A DNA stretch of 64,000 bases. Origin: Prochlorococcus sp. AG-402-G10 (GTDB lineage: Bacteria > Cyanobacteriota > Cyanobacteriia > PCC-6307 > Cyanobiaceae). Numbering within the stretch: the first letter of the stretch is position 1; the number at the start of each line of letters is the position of its first letter. Both the position numbers and the translations under genes were made by a program. Below the pieces are notes generated by a model, which worked only from the letters and a program-made list of their open reading frames with translations, had not been told where the DNA came from and searched no databases. Of this stretch, positions 42,352 through 50,523 are shown piece after piece. The stretch spans positions 36,870-100,869 of the forward strand of contig QCHT01000004.1 in the NCBI GenBank assembly GCA_003279445.1, written 5' to 3'.

Positions 42352-44016
42352 ATGACATATATCAATCATGTAAATGATAAATGCATCTTAATCCTTGCAG
42401 CTGCTTCAAAAGCATATAACGAATATTTTCAATTGCCTGAGGTACTGCTTAATATAGGAACTACATTGGCCATAGAAAAAACATTAACTATTTTAGATCC
42501 AGATAAAATAACAAAAGTTTATATCGCTGTCGATGGCTCTATCGAGAAAATAAAAAGTATTGTTCCCTTAGAAAGAGTAGAAGCAATAGATGTGGGTAAA
42601 ACTAGTGGGGTCCTGGAAACTGTTAAAATTTCATTAGAAAAAATAAATGAGTCTTTAATACATATTATACCTATTACCACTATCCCAGTTGAACGATTAA
42701 ATTTTTCTAAGTTAATATATTTTAGTAATAGTAAAATTCCAAAAGAAAATTGGTCTAGTTTAGTCTTAAAAGATTATTCGGAATTAATCTTCTATTCGAA
42801 AAACGATCAATCTAGTTACGGTATCAATAGCTATCCCTTTACTGGTCGCATTACCGCAGAAAGAAATGATATTTTAAAGATCATCAATTCAGCTAGTGAA
42901 TTAGAATTTACAGATCTTTTATTTTTAGCTCGTAAACTCCTGGTATCTAAAGATTATAATATATGCCATTCTAAATGGTTAGATATAGGCCATTCAGCTA
43001 CTTATTCAGAGACTAAGTTGTCCACTATCTCAAGCAGATTTTTTAATAACCTAGAGTATAATAAGAAAGAAGATAGCCTTATAAAGCATTCTACTGATTG
43101 TTTTAAATTAGAGAATGAATACAAATATTATAAATCTCTACCTAGGCATTTAGCTAGATATTTTCCTCACATCCTAGAATTTGATTCAGAAAAAAATAAA
43201 CCTTTCTCAAAGTTAGAAATGGAATATTTACCTTTCCCCAGTCTTTCTGAGTTATTTCTATTTTGGTCGTTAGGTCAAAATTCTTGGATACGCATCATTA
43301 AATCTATTGATAGGGTCTATTCAGAATTTTATGAACAAAAAAAGAGTTCACAAATTGCTAGTGTTACTTGGCTTTATACTGAGAAAATAAGCAATAGATT
43401 TGAAGAAATTAAGCTTATATCTGAAGGAGCAAATCATTGGTTGCTCTATGAAGTCCTAAATAAAGGTATAGTTCTTAATGGTCAAATAAAGTGTCCATCT
43501 TTAAATAGTACTATCTTAGATATCTTACCTTATTTAATTCAATTTGAGCATTCTAGGCCACTTTATTTTGGCCATGGTGATTTATGCTTTAATAATATTA
43601 TCTTAGACCCTTCTTCTGGTTCATTGAAATTAATTGATCCCAAAGCCTTTTATGAACAATCATCTAAGAAGATAGGATTAATTGACCCTGCTTATGACTT
43701 GGCTAAGCTAAATCATTCTTTTTTTGGATTGTATGATTGCATAGTTAATAACATGTACTCACTTAAGAAACGTCCTGATGGCATAGACTTAAGCATTTTT
43801 ATACCTAGCAACTATAATTTTATTTTAGAAACATTTAGAAAAATTATTCTAGCAGATCGCATTGATATAGATATGATTAGGATTATTACCGCAAGCTTAT
43901 TTTTATCAATGCTCCCTTTACATAAGGAAGATTTAGACAGAACTTCTGTATTGGCTATTGTTGGTATTGCCATATTTTATGATTTAGATCTTGAGTCACT
44001 TCATTTATCTATATGA
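42352..44016 (+). CDS. Two-domain capsule-type protein: degenerate nucleotidyltransferase plus APH/choline-kinase-like kinase
   Basis: A 554-residue protein. The first 240 residues look like a nucleotide-sugar transferase fold with a worn N-terminal motif (KCILILAAASKAYN, not the canonical GxGTR). From about residue 215 KWLDIGHSATYSETKLSTIS leads into a kinase-like part, whose catalytic loop is YFGHGDLCFNNIILDP near residue 405 followed by LKLIDPKAFYEQ. This matches capsule-locus proteins that phosphorylate a small group before its activation. Substrate is unknown. Its stop overlaps the next start by four bases (ATGA). Confidence 0.72.
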   Translation: MTYINHVNDKCILILAAASKAYNEYFQLPEVLLNIGTTLAIEKTLTILDPDKITKVYIAVDGSIEKIKSIVPLERVEAIDVGKTSGVLETVKISLEKINESLIHIIPITTIPVERLNFSKLIYFSNSKIPKENWSSLVLKDYSELIFYSKNDQSSYGINSYPFTGRITAERNDILKIINSASELEFTDLLFLARKLLVSKDYNICHSKWLDIGHSATYSETKLSTISSRFFNNLEYNKKEDSLIKHSTDCFKLENEYKYYKSLPRHLARYFPHILEFDSEKNKPFSKLEMEYLPFPSLSELFLFWSLGQNSWIRIIKSIDRVYSEFYEQKKSSQIASVTWLYTEKISNRFEEIKLISEGANHWLLYEVLNKGIVLNGQIKCPSLNSTILDILPYLIQFEHSRPLYFGHGDLCFNNIILDPSSGSLKLIDPKAFYEQSSKKIGLIDPAYDLAKLNHSFFGLYDCIVNNMYSLKKRPDGIDLSIFIPSNYNFILETFRKIILADRIDIDMIRIITASLFLSMLPLHKEDLDRTSVLAIVGIAIFYDLDLESLHLSI

Positions 44017-44609
44017 ATTTTCTTATAACAGCTGCAGGCTTAGGTTCCAGATTCCTTAAATCAGGGATTAAACCACCTAAGCCTCTTATCCTAGTAAAAG
44101 GTTTGGAACTATTGCTTTGGAGTTTAAGCTCTTTTAGTTTTTGCAAAAATGATAACTTATATATAGTTTCTTTAAAGCAGGATAATGTTAAATCTCGCTT
44201 AGAGAATAAGATTAAATTGATTTATCCTAATATTAATGTTTTTTGGTATGAATTACCCTCTCATCACAAAGGACAACTATTAACTGCTTTAAAGGCAATT
44301 GAATATTTTTCTATAGAAGGTCCTATTACAATACATAATTGCGATACATCATACAGTACTTCAAATATTTCCTCATATAGAAATCCTGGAGAAGAATATT
44401 TTGGAGCGATCCCTTATTTCAATGCAAAAGGAGATCATTGGTCTTTTCTTAAAATTAATTCAGAGAAATCTCTTGTTTTGCAAGTGACGGAGAAAATAAG
44501 GATATCTGAACACTGTTCTGTCGGCACTTATATTTTTAGAGATGCAAGAGAGATGTTTACTATGTCCCAAAAATATATAGATAGTCTTAGTATTCAGTTC
44601 AAAAAATAG
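44013..44609 (+). CDS. Nucleotidyltransferase domain, N-terminal part of a frameshifted gene
   Basis: A 198-residue N-terminal piece of a sugar-nucleotidyltransferase-like protein. The nucleotide-binding loop ITAAGLGSRFLKSG (residues 5-18) is followed by KPPKPLI, and a metal-site Asp is in ITIHNCDTSYS. It ends abruptly at TAG 44607 just after an A6 run (44601-44606). In the +1 frame the expected continuation NELYIAPLYEYAL follows, so the gene seems broken by one base and originally continued into the HAD part at 44689. Translationally coupled to the upstream kinase gene by ATGA. Confidence 0.75.
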   Translation: MNFLITAAGLGSRFLKSGIKPPKPLILVKGLELLLWSLSSFSFCKNDNLYIVSLKQDNVKSRLENKIKLIYPNINVFWYELPSHHKGQLLTALKAIEYFSIEGPITIHNCDTSYSTSNISSYRNPGEEYFGAIPYFNAKGDHWSFLKINSEKSLVLQVTEKIRISEHCSVGTYIFRDAREMFTMSQKYIDSLSIQFKK

Positions 44610-44688
44610 CAATGAATTATATATTGCTCCTTTATATGAATATGCCCTAGTTAATAAGGAAAAAATATTACCCTTATTTATTGAAGGA

Positions 44689-45117
44689 GTGAAAGTATTT
44701 GGGACTTGTGAAGAACTTTTACAGGCTTTTGCAATAAGTTACTTTGACCTTCTCTCTGAAAATGCTTGGTCAGCGCACCAAAGAAAGACTATAGTAGTAG
44801 ATATTGATGGCACTATTTGTTCACCACCAGAAAATAATGATTATTCTCAATGCACTCCTTTAAATGACTTATGCCTTAAATTAATTGAAGAGGATGCTAA
44901 AGGCACTTATATTATCTTATGTACGGCACGTAATCTAAGGCAATTTAAAGGCAATCTTGGATTTATAAATAAATATACTGCTCCAACCTTGCATGAGTGG
45001 CTGAAACTATATCAAATACCTTATGATGAAATATATTATGCAAAGCAATGGGGGCAAGGCGGAGTTACTTATATAGATGATAAAAATATGTTAATCAAAG
45101 ATTTTATCAATGCTTAA
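44689..45117 (+). CDS. HAD-type capsule phosphatase domain, C-terminal part of the frameshifted gene
   Basis: A 142-residue open frame from a GTG, most likely the C-terminal half of the protein interrupted at 44607. HAD motif I is VVDIDGTICSPPENN near residue 38, motif II is YIILCTARNLRQF, and motif IV is VTYIDDKN. The same kind of small phosphatase is found in capsule loci, often beside or fused to nucleotidyltransferases. Its own start is not well supported. It overlaps the following gene by eight bases. Confidence 0.7.
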   Translation: MKVFGTCEELLQAFAISYFDLLSENAWSAHQRKTIVVDIDGTICSPPENNDYSQCTPLNDLCLKLIEEDAKGTYIILCTARNLRQFKGNLGFINKYTAPTLHEWLKLYQIPYDEIYYAKQWGQGGVTYIDDKNMLIKDFINA

Positions 45118-46072
45118 AGTTGCCTTTCTTTTTGCAGGTCAATATCGACCTATCTGTCATCAAAAATTCATCTCAGGGTTTAGAAGGTTAGTTCGTGGAA
45201 TTGAGCATGGAATATTTTCTTTTGCTTGGGATGAACCAGGTTTATCTATGGATCATCAAGCTAATATTCCTAAACTAGAGGATGAGATTTGTGTTAAACA
45301 ACATTTAAACCTATTATTTGCTGATTTTAATTTAATTGCACTACAGACTGAATCTATGTTGAGATATGAAGGTGCTTTACCGTTTCATTACCATAAGATA
45401 CAGACTTCCCATGAACACAGTATAAGAACAGTACATTCATTACCTCAACTTTACACATTGCATCGCTCATATCAATTATTCTTACCTCATATTAATGAGT
45501 ATGACTTAGTCTTTAGGTGTCGTTACGATTCAATATTTCTTCACCCATTAAACATATATCCTCTTCAAGAAATGGTAACTAATAGCAATATAGTTTATAA
45601 TATAAATTTCGGCAGAGCTTATTATCCTAGACGAATATACGATATATTTTTTGGAGGCTCTTGCTCTTCAATGAATTTTATTGAGGAGCTTTGGCAAAAT
45701 TTGCCAAAATTAATAAATAATCAGTTTGATAATGGCTTAGAAGCAAGAGATGCCTGCAGGATTCTTTATTTAGGAGCGGTTAGTACTGGCAAGCATGTTT
45801 CTACTTTAGATAGTAGAATATGTGATATATATAGACATAATGACTCCCAGCTATATATTAAATACATTATTTTTTCTCATGTCTTTAGGCCATTAAAAAC
45901 TTTCTGTAGTCTTCCTGTTTTAATACATATCCTACGTTGGAGTAGAGAAGAGAAAATAGCTCTTAATTCTTTAATTCTTTTTTTTCTTTATTCTTTAATG
46001 CTTTCACCTATCATGTATCTTAAACGTTTCAAGTATTTAAAAGGCTATATCCAATCTAAAGGTTATTTTTAA
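45110..46072 (+). CDS. WavE-like surface carbohydrate protein, possible glycosyltransferase
   Basis: A 320-residue protein beginning MLKVAFLFAGQYRP. The core DLVFRCRYDSIFLHPLN near residues 135-152 resembles the R-x-R-x-D segment of WavE/capsule synthesis proteins, and FFGGSCSSMNFIEELW follows. The final 60 residues are hydrophobic and basic (LILFFLYSLMLSPIMYL), probably a membrane-associated tail. It overlaps the previous gene and ends the polysaccharide module. Exact activity is unknown. Confidence 0.65.
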   Translation: MLKVAFLFAGQYRPICHQKFISGFRRLVRGIEHGIFSFAWDEPGLSMDHQANIPKLEDEICVKQHLNLLFADFNLIALQTESMLRYEGALPFHYHKIQTSHEHSIRTVHSLPQLYTLHRSYQLFLPHINEYDLVFRCRYDSIFLHPLNIYPLQEMVTNSNIVYNINFGRAYYPRRIYDIFFGGSCSSMNFIEELWQNLPKLINNQFDNGLEARDACRILYLGAVSTGKHVSTLDSRICDIYRHNDSQLYIKYIIFSHVFRPLKTFCSLPVLIHILRWSREEKIALNSLILFFLYSLMLSPIMYLKRFKYLKGYIQSKGYF

Positions 46073-46903
46073 AACTTATAATTAAATTTTTATGCTTGTT
46101 TTTTGGCTTCCATCTCCTATTACAAGATAAATATCAAGTAATTCCATCTTGATTGCAAATTTTGATCAAATACTAAAAAGGCACTAAAAGCACTCATTTA
46201 ATACAAAACTGTATCTATAGCTTGTCCTGAGAGGTAGTTCGCGAAAACCAATATGTATTTAAAAAGCGATAACCTACGTACCTCCATCTGTTTTTTAACC
46301 AGCTAGTTTTCCCAAGTTGAGACAATATCCTTGTAATTGTTAGGCGGGTTACTTCTAATGCATCAGCAATGACTGCTCGCATTACATCGGCACGAGAGCA
46401 GTTGTATCAGCGCGCCAAATTATCAAAGGATTGCTGCGTCCCTATCTCCACTTTGCAGGCAATTGCTTGATCAACTTGCCTGAGCATTGGGTTTACTTTG
46501 AGTAGTGACATTTGAGGAAGAAATATCTTCCCTATATGGATACAGACACTTCAGAAGTATTGCATCAAAGATAGTCTGAGTAAATATTGCTTAATGTGTA
46601 AACCTCTGCTCACTCATAAGGGAAGCAACTACTAGTAGCTGAGATAGTTTCTCTTAGAAGGACTTTCCGGTGCATTCATCTTGATATGTGCCGCAATTTG
46701 ATACTAAGAAAACAAGGATCAGAGCACAAACTACTAGGAATAACTTTCCTAGTCAATCAAGGCTGTTGGGAGACTCTTGATGCTCTTAAAAGAAAGCAGT
46801 TATAAAATGCTAAGGGGTATCTATGTTCGGCGCCTATGGAAGTAAGGCAGAGAGCATGTGGAGAACAGAGATGCAATCTGTTCTTATCCACCTTTAAGTA
46901 CTT
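46073..46903. other. Gene-poor stretch with decayed coding material
   Basis: About 830 bases between the WavE-like gene and a small hypothetical gene. It is locally richer in G+C than the neighbouring island. It contains the interrupted helix-turn-helix frame at 46215-46511 on the minus strand and an unsupported 39-codon + frame at 46686-46805 (start MCRNLILRKQGSEHKLL). No RNA gene is recognised. Confidence 0.5.
46215..46511 (-). pseudogene. Interrupted small HTH/Crp-like regulator remnant
   Basis: One reading frame of 99 codons from ATG 46511 to TAG 46215, broken only by an in-frame TGA at 46407-46409. Around it the protein reads TQQSFDNLAR, stop, YNCSRADVMRAVIADALEVT, then RLTITRILSQLGKTSW. 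The second half resembles the Crp/NtcA recognition helix (IADALxxTRxTVTRLLSxL); the first part could also be a ribbon-helix-helix. The rest of a Crp protein is absent. It is probably a decayed regulator; in a smaller read it may simply be chance similarity. Confidence 0.4.
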
Positions 46904-47176
46904 TTAACCCTCTTTGCTTTGAGACTGCTTCCTTTTTTGTAGTTTATATCCGAATTCGATTAATTGATGGTATGTCATTCGTGCTTGCTCTTCTTGGAGT
47001 GAAAGGATTCTCTCATCATCCTTTTTTAAATGGAAATTACTTCGATCGCTTTTGTCTTTTTCAATAGTGATATGGGATTTACCTTTCTTTAATTTCCAAG
47101 GTTGTTCTTGGTAGTTGCTATCTTCAATGTTCAGTTCCCATGGAACTGGCTTTGAGTTTTTATTTTTTAATGGCAA
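46904..47176 (-). CDS. Small highly charged hypothetical protein (90 aa)
   Basis: A 90-residue hydrophilic frame rich in Lys, Glu, Gln and Ser. It has PVPWELNIEDSNYQEQPWKL and DERILSLQEEQARMTYHQ. The last 45 residues look like a coiled helix. I do not recognise it. The PWEL...PWKL repeats and amphipathic end are protein-like; the overlapping frame on the other strand (46858-47067) is not. Function unknown. Confidence 0.5.
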   Translation of the reverse strand: MPLKNKNSKPVPWELNIEDSNYQEQPWKLKKGKSHITIEKDKSDRSNFHLKKDDERILSLQEEQARMTYHQLIEFGYKLQKRKQSQSKEG

Positions 47177-47453
47177 TCTAATAAGCCTTTCAAACTAAGC
47201 TCAATTTACTTAATCGAGGTCCAAAGATAGGTAATAAATGGTACTACTGAGTTTTCTCAACATATTTTGACTGTTTATTGAGATGGGGGAAAGTTCTAAA
47301 TGAATTCTTCTTTTTGTTCACAACCATTTGGAATTTGTACTAAGAGGCTTGTCTTAACTGCACTTATAAGCTCACATTGAGCACAAGTTGGAGTGGATGC
47401 AATAATTGTTTTTATGTTTGTGGAGAGAATACCAGCTAATTCTGTCTCTAAAC

Positions 47454-47735
47454 TCAAAGACTTTTCTTAAAACCTTTTTTAGAAAACATATTTTGAAAGT
47501 AAAGACGATTAATTGACCTTGAGTCGACACCATTTTGTATAAGAAAGCCTGACAGGGCAGCTTGAATTAAACGATATTGGTCCCAGTTGGGATGATCGTC
47601 TATGAAGGCTTCCATAGCCTCCTTGATCGAAGGAGGAACTTCTGCTAAAAAACTGATCAATGAATCGTCAATGCTGGAATCTTTAGCCTCTTCGTTCTTG
47701 AGTGCTTCTATCATTTCAGTAGCCTGGTTGTGCAT
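47454..47735 (-). CDS. DUF2811-type cyanobacterial protein
   Basis: A protein of about 93 residues from the ATG at 47735; an upstream start at 47786 would give 110. The core ISFLAEVPPSIKEAMEAF and HPNWDQYRLIQAALSGFLIQ with NRLYFQNMF matches the short cyanobacterial family DUF2811, which is widespread in marine picocyanobacteria. It is a soluble helical protein of unknown role. It stands alone between gene-poor stretches. Confidence 0.7.
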   Translation of the reverse strand: MHNQATEMIEALKNEEAKDSSIDDSLISFLAEVPPSIKEAMEAFIDDHPNWDQYRLIQAALSGFLIQNGVDSRSINRLYFQNMFSKKGFKKSL

Positions 47736-47786
47736 TCTTGCCTCTTGACGAAATACCAGTAGTCCATATTTTGTGCTTCCCGTCAA

Positions 47787-48516
47787 TCTTCAAAACAAAG
47801 CTTGTCTCAGTTAATCTCAACACGAGACCCCTCGGCTGGCAGTGATGTCAAGAGAGATAAAGTGTTGTTGTATAAAAAGTGACTTTTTAGAGGCATTATT
47901 AGAATTGCTTTCACCTTCTCCACACGCACCAGTCTCGAAAAGAAAAAAAATATGAAAACTGTGGAGAACCTGTGGAAAAGATTTTGCTTCTTAGGGGAAA
48001 AAAGAATAGAAATTGATTGATTAATATTTCTAATAATAGAGATAAGAATCTCTATTTGTCTCACCCGTTTTGCTCAGGATGGATGTTTTCACAAATTTGC
48101 ATTGATTTTAGAAATAGCATATATCCAATACCTAATTACTAGCCTTGATATTTCTAGAGAGTTCTTGTTTCTCCAGACGCACTGAAGTCACATTGCTTCC
48201 TTACGAGTCAATTTCTGTTCTTTTGGCTTTGCTCCTAGAAATGATGTAATGAAAACTAGTGGAGAGAGTTTTTCTGACTAAGGATTAGCTATTTATATTC
48301 AGATTAATCAGATGATCCCCAAGACTTCCATATTTGAATAATCAATAAAAAGTAAAGTAATTAATTTTCTGTGGAAAAGTAGTGTTGATAGAAAAGGTAT
48401 GCATTGAAATATTAAGGCGGATGAAATCCACGGACTGAGGCTATTCATTCTGAATCAACTTTTAGATAAAACAATCTCCTTGCTTGAGATATTTTGCCCT
48501 GATTAGGCTCTCAGAT
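47787..48516. other. Non-coding stretch left of the tRNA-Thr-like repeat
   Basis: About 730 bases without a convincing gene. An 85-codon minus frame (47807-48064) has erratic composition with a run of Phe and is not credible. A run of mixed purines (near 47930-47950) and many short AT tracts are present. It may be an old insertion site next to the repeat at 48517. Confidence 0.45.
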
Positions 48517-48612
48517 GATGCCCTCGTCGAGACTTGAACCCAAGACCTCTCCCTTGCTAAGGGAGTGCTCTACCTCTCAGCTACAAGGACTTGTGGAAGG
48601 TGGACCGGGTTG
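48517..48612. repeat. Left copy of a 96-bp direct repeat of the tRNA-Thr(GGU)/tRNA-Tyr junction
   Basis: The segment matches 52064-52159 in the same orientation with 8 differences in 96 bases by eye. It spans a whole tRNA-Thr-like gene and the last 12 bases of tRNA-Tyr. The identity stops sharply on both sides. The copies bracket apt, mtnA, the aldolase and two small genes. This pattern fits a past integration or segmental duplication at the tRNA locus. Confidence 0.85.
48519..48590 (-). pseudogene. Degenerate tRNA-Thr copy with anticodon AGC
   Basis: A 72-base tRNA-like sequence derived from tRNA-Thr(GGU) at 52066-52137. The anticodon loop reads TTAGCAA in place of TTGGTAA, so it would be called tRNA-Ala(AGC). 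The D-stem GCTG/GAGC has lost a pair, the acceptor has a new T-G wobble, and the T-stem has two extra wobble pairs. An A34 anticodon would need deamination not known for Ala in bacteria. It is most likely a pseudogene. Confidence 0.75.
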
Positions 48613-48818
48613 CATCATCTAAAGGACCTTGCGAGAGAGTGGTTTACTTAATGCTCAAGCAATTTAGACCAAGTATTCAGGTAGCACAAATCTTTTTTTA
48701 GGGAGTGCTGCGCTCTATCCTTGGTTCACTTTTGGGTATTTTAATAGGACTCAAGTGTTCTTTCTCGCTCTTCAGCCTTCGCTCTGGTGTCTATGTATCT
48801 GCTTTAATTATGTTGAGT

Positions 48819-49370
48819 ATGACTATTGATGAGCTAATGAGTAAAGAATTACTTTTAGATTTCCGCCTTCGTCAGCTAATTAAAACCTATAAAGATTTTC
48901 CTAAGACAGGAATAATATTTCGGGATGTATTACCAGTTTTTGAAGAGCCGACTCTTTACTCTGAATTGATTGCAAGTATGGCATCTATCCATACCCTTAA
49001 TGAAACCGATGCAATTATCGCAATAGATGCGAGAGGATTTTTATTAGGATCTAGCCTTTCTTTAAAGTTAGATAAACCAATGATTGTGGCGAGAAAACCT
49101 GGTAAACTTCCTGGGCAATTAATAAGTGAGTCTTATAATTTAGAATATGGAAGTAATTCTTTGTCAATTCAAAGAGAAGCAATTGAACGTTATCAAACAT
49201 ATGTAATTGTTGATGATTTATTAGCAACTGGTGGAACAGCAAAGTGTGTTTCTAACATAGTAAAATCTATGGGCAAGAAGGTTCTAGGACTTTCTGTTGT
49301 TATAGAATTAAGCCATCTGAAAGGAAAGTCTGAAATTGATTTCCCTGTTTTTTCAGAAGTCTCATATTGA
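48819..49370 (+). CDS. apt: Adenine phosphoribosyltransferase
   Basis: A 183-residue enzyme from the ATG at 48819. It has TYKDFPKTGIIFRDVLPVFE at the start of the domain, AIIAIDARGFLLGSSLSLKL, ARKPGKLPG and the PRPP loop YVIVDDLLATGGTA. It recycles adenine to AMP. The frame opens upstream to a GTG at 48705, adding a hydrophobic stretch of 38 residues; the short form fits family length, and the ATG at 48837 is another option. It leads the apt-mtnA-aldolase group and would absorb adenine released from methylthioadenosine. Confidence 0.88.
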   Translation: MTIDELMSKELLLDFRLRQLIKTYKDFPKTGIIFRDVLPVFEEPTLYSELIASMASIHTLNETDAIIAIDARGFLLGSSLSLKLDKPMIVARKPGKLPGQLISESYNLEYGSNSLSIQREAIERYQTYVIVDDLLATGGTAKCVSNIVKSMGKKVLGLSVVIELSHLKGKSEIDFPVFSEVSY

Positions 49371-49425
49371 GTAATCTATAACAGCATTTCTTATTGCCTA
49401 GCTTTATTATTATTTCAATGATGTT

Positions 49426-50523
49426 ATGAAGATTAACGGTAAAAGCTGGCGCACAATTTGGCTTCGAGAGGATGGTTGTTCCCTAGGCGTGATTGATCAG
49501 CGAAAGCTTCCTCATGATTTTTGCTTTTCTATCATTAATAGTTTTGAAGAAGCCGCTGAATCTATTCGATGCATGATGGTAAGAGGTGCTCCTTTGATTG
49601 GGGTCACTGGTGCTTATGGATTAATGCTTGCATTGCAAAAAGATCCTTCGGATGAATCACTTGATAATGCTTATAAAATATTAATCTCAGCAAGACCTAC
49701 TGCAGTCAATTTATCTTGGGCACTAAAAAGAGTTAGAAAACAGGTTGAGAAATTACCTCTTGAAAAAAGAGCAGAGACTGCAAAGAGTGAAGCTAAATCA
49801 ATTGCTGAAGAAGATGTCTTGATGTGTGAGCAAATTGGGAACCACGGCTTCTCAATACTTCAACAAATAGCTCAAAATAGGTCTGATAAAGAGCGTCTAA
49901 AACCCTTAAATGTTTTAACTCACTGCAATGCTGGTTGGCTTGCTGCAGTTGATTGGGGTACAGCATTAGCACCAATTTATAAGGCTCATCATGCAGGGAT
50001 AAAGCTTCATGTTTGGGTGGATGAAACTCGTCCTCGTAATCAAGGCGCGAATCTAACTGCCTATGAACTTGCTTGTGAAGGAGTTCCACATACTGTGGTG
50101 GTTGATAATGCTGGAGGGCATTTAATGCAGCATGGTTTTGTAGATGTTGTAATTGTTGGATCGGATCGAACAACTAGAAAAGGAGATCTTTGCAACAAGA
50201 TTGGGACCTATCTAAAAGCTCTTGCTGCTTATGAAAACTCCATCCCATTTTATGCTGCACTACCAACTTCAACTATTGATTGGTCTATAGCTGACGGACT
50301 TAATGAAATTCCTATTGAGATTCGTTCTGAGTCAGAAGTACTGCAGGTAGAGGGACAATTAAAAGATGGACAAATCGCTTCGGTTAGATTATGCCCACTC
50401 AGTAGCAAAGGATTTAATCCTGCATTTGATGTTACTCCTGGAAAACTTATTACAGGTTTAATTACAGAAAAGGGAGTTTCACGAGCCACTGAATCAGGAT
50501 TGAAAGAGCTCTATAGAAAATGA
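49426..50523 (+). CDS. mtnA: Methylthioribose-1-phosphate isomerase
   Basis: A 365-residue MtnA. It begins GKSWRTIWLREDGCSLGVID, with MVRGAPLIGVTGAYG near residue 50, the catalytic Cys167 in LTHCNAGWLAAVDWGTA and the catalytic Asp247 in IVGSDRTTRKGDLCNKIG. It isomerises methylthioribose-1-phosphate to methylthioribulose-1-phosphate. The stop overlaps the aldolase start (ATGA, 50520-50523), so the two are coupled. Full catalytic residues are present. Confidence 0.93.
   Translation: MKINGKSWRTIWLREDGCSLGVIDQRKLPHDFCFSIINSFEEAAESIRCMMVRGAPLIGVTGAYGLMLALQKDPSDESLDNAYKILISARPTAVNLSWALKRVRKQVEKLPLEKRAETAKSEAKSIAEEDVLMCEQIGNHGFSILQQIAQNRSDKERLKPLNVLTHCNAGWLAAVDWGTALAPIYKAHHAGIKLHVWVDETRPRNQGANLTAYELACEGVPHTVVVDNAGGHLMQHGFVDVVIVGSDRTTRKGDLCNKIGTYLKALAAYENSIPFYAALPTSTIDWSIADGLNEIPIEIRSESEVLQVEGQLKDGQIASVRLCPLSSKGFNPAFDVTPGKLITGLITEKGVSRATESGLKELYRK

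Noticed and set aside
44590-44609. Programmed minus-one frameshift at the A6 run
   Set aside because: The downstream frame is +1 relative to the upstream one, which a normal minus-one slip would not reach; a mutation or transcript slippage explains it better.
46858-47067. Plus frame of 69 codons
   Set aside because: It overlaps the minus-strand 90-residue frame, which has a more protein-like charge pattern.
47807-48064. Minus frame of 85 codons
   Set aside because: Low-complexity Phe run and no family; looks random.
37762-48516. Prophage, transposase or CRISPR array
   Set aside because: No integrase, transposase, phage structural gene or regularly spaced repeats could be found in this accessory stretch or elsewhere in the window.
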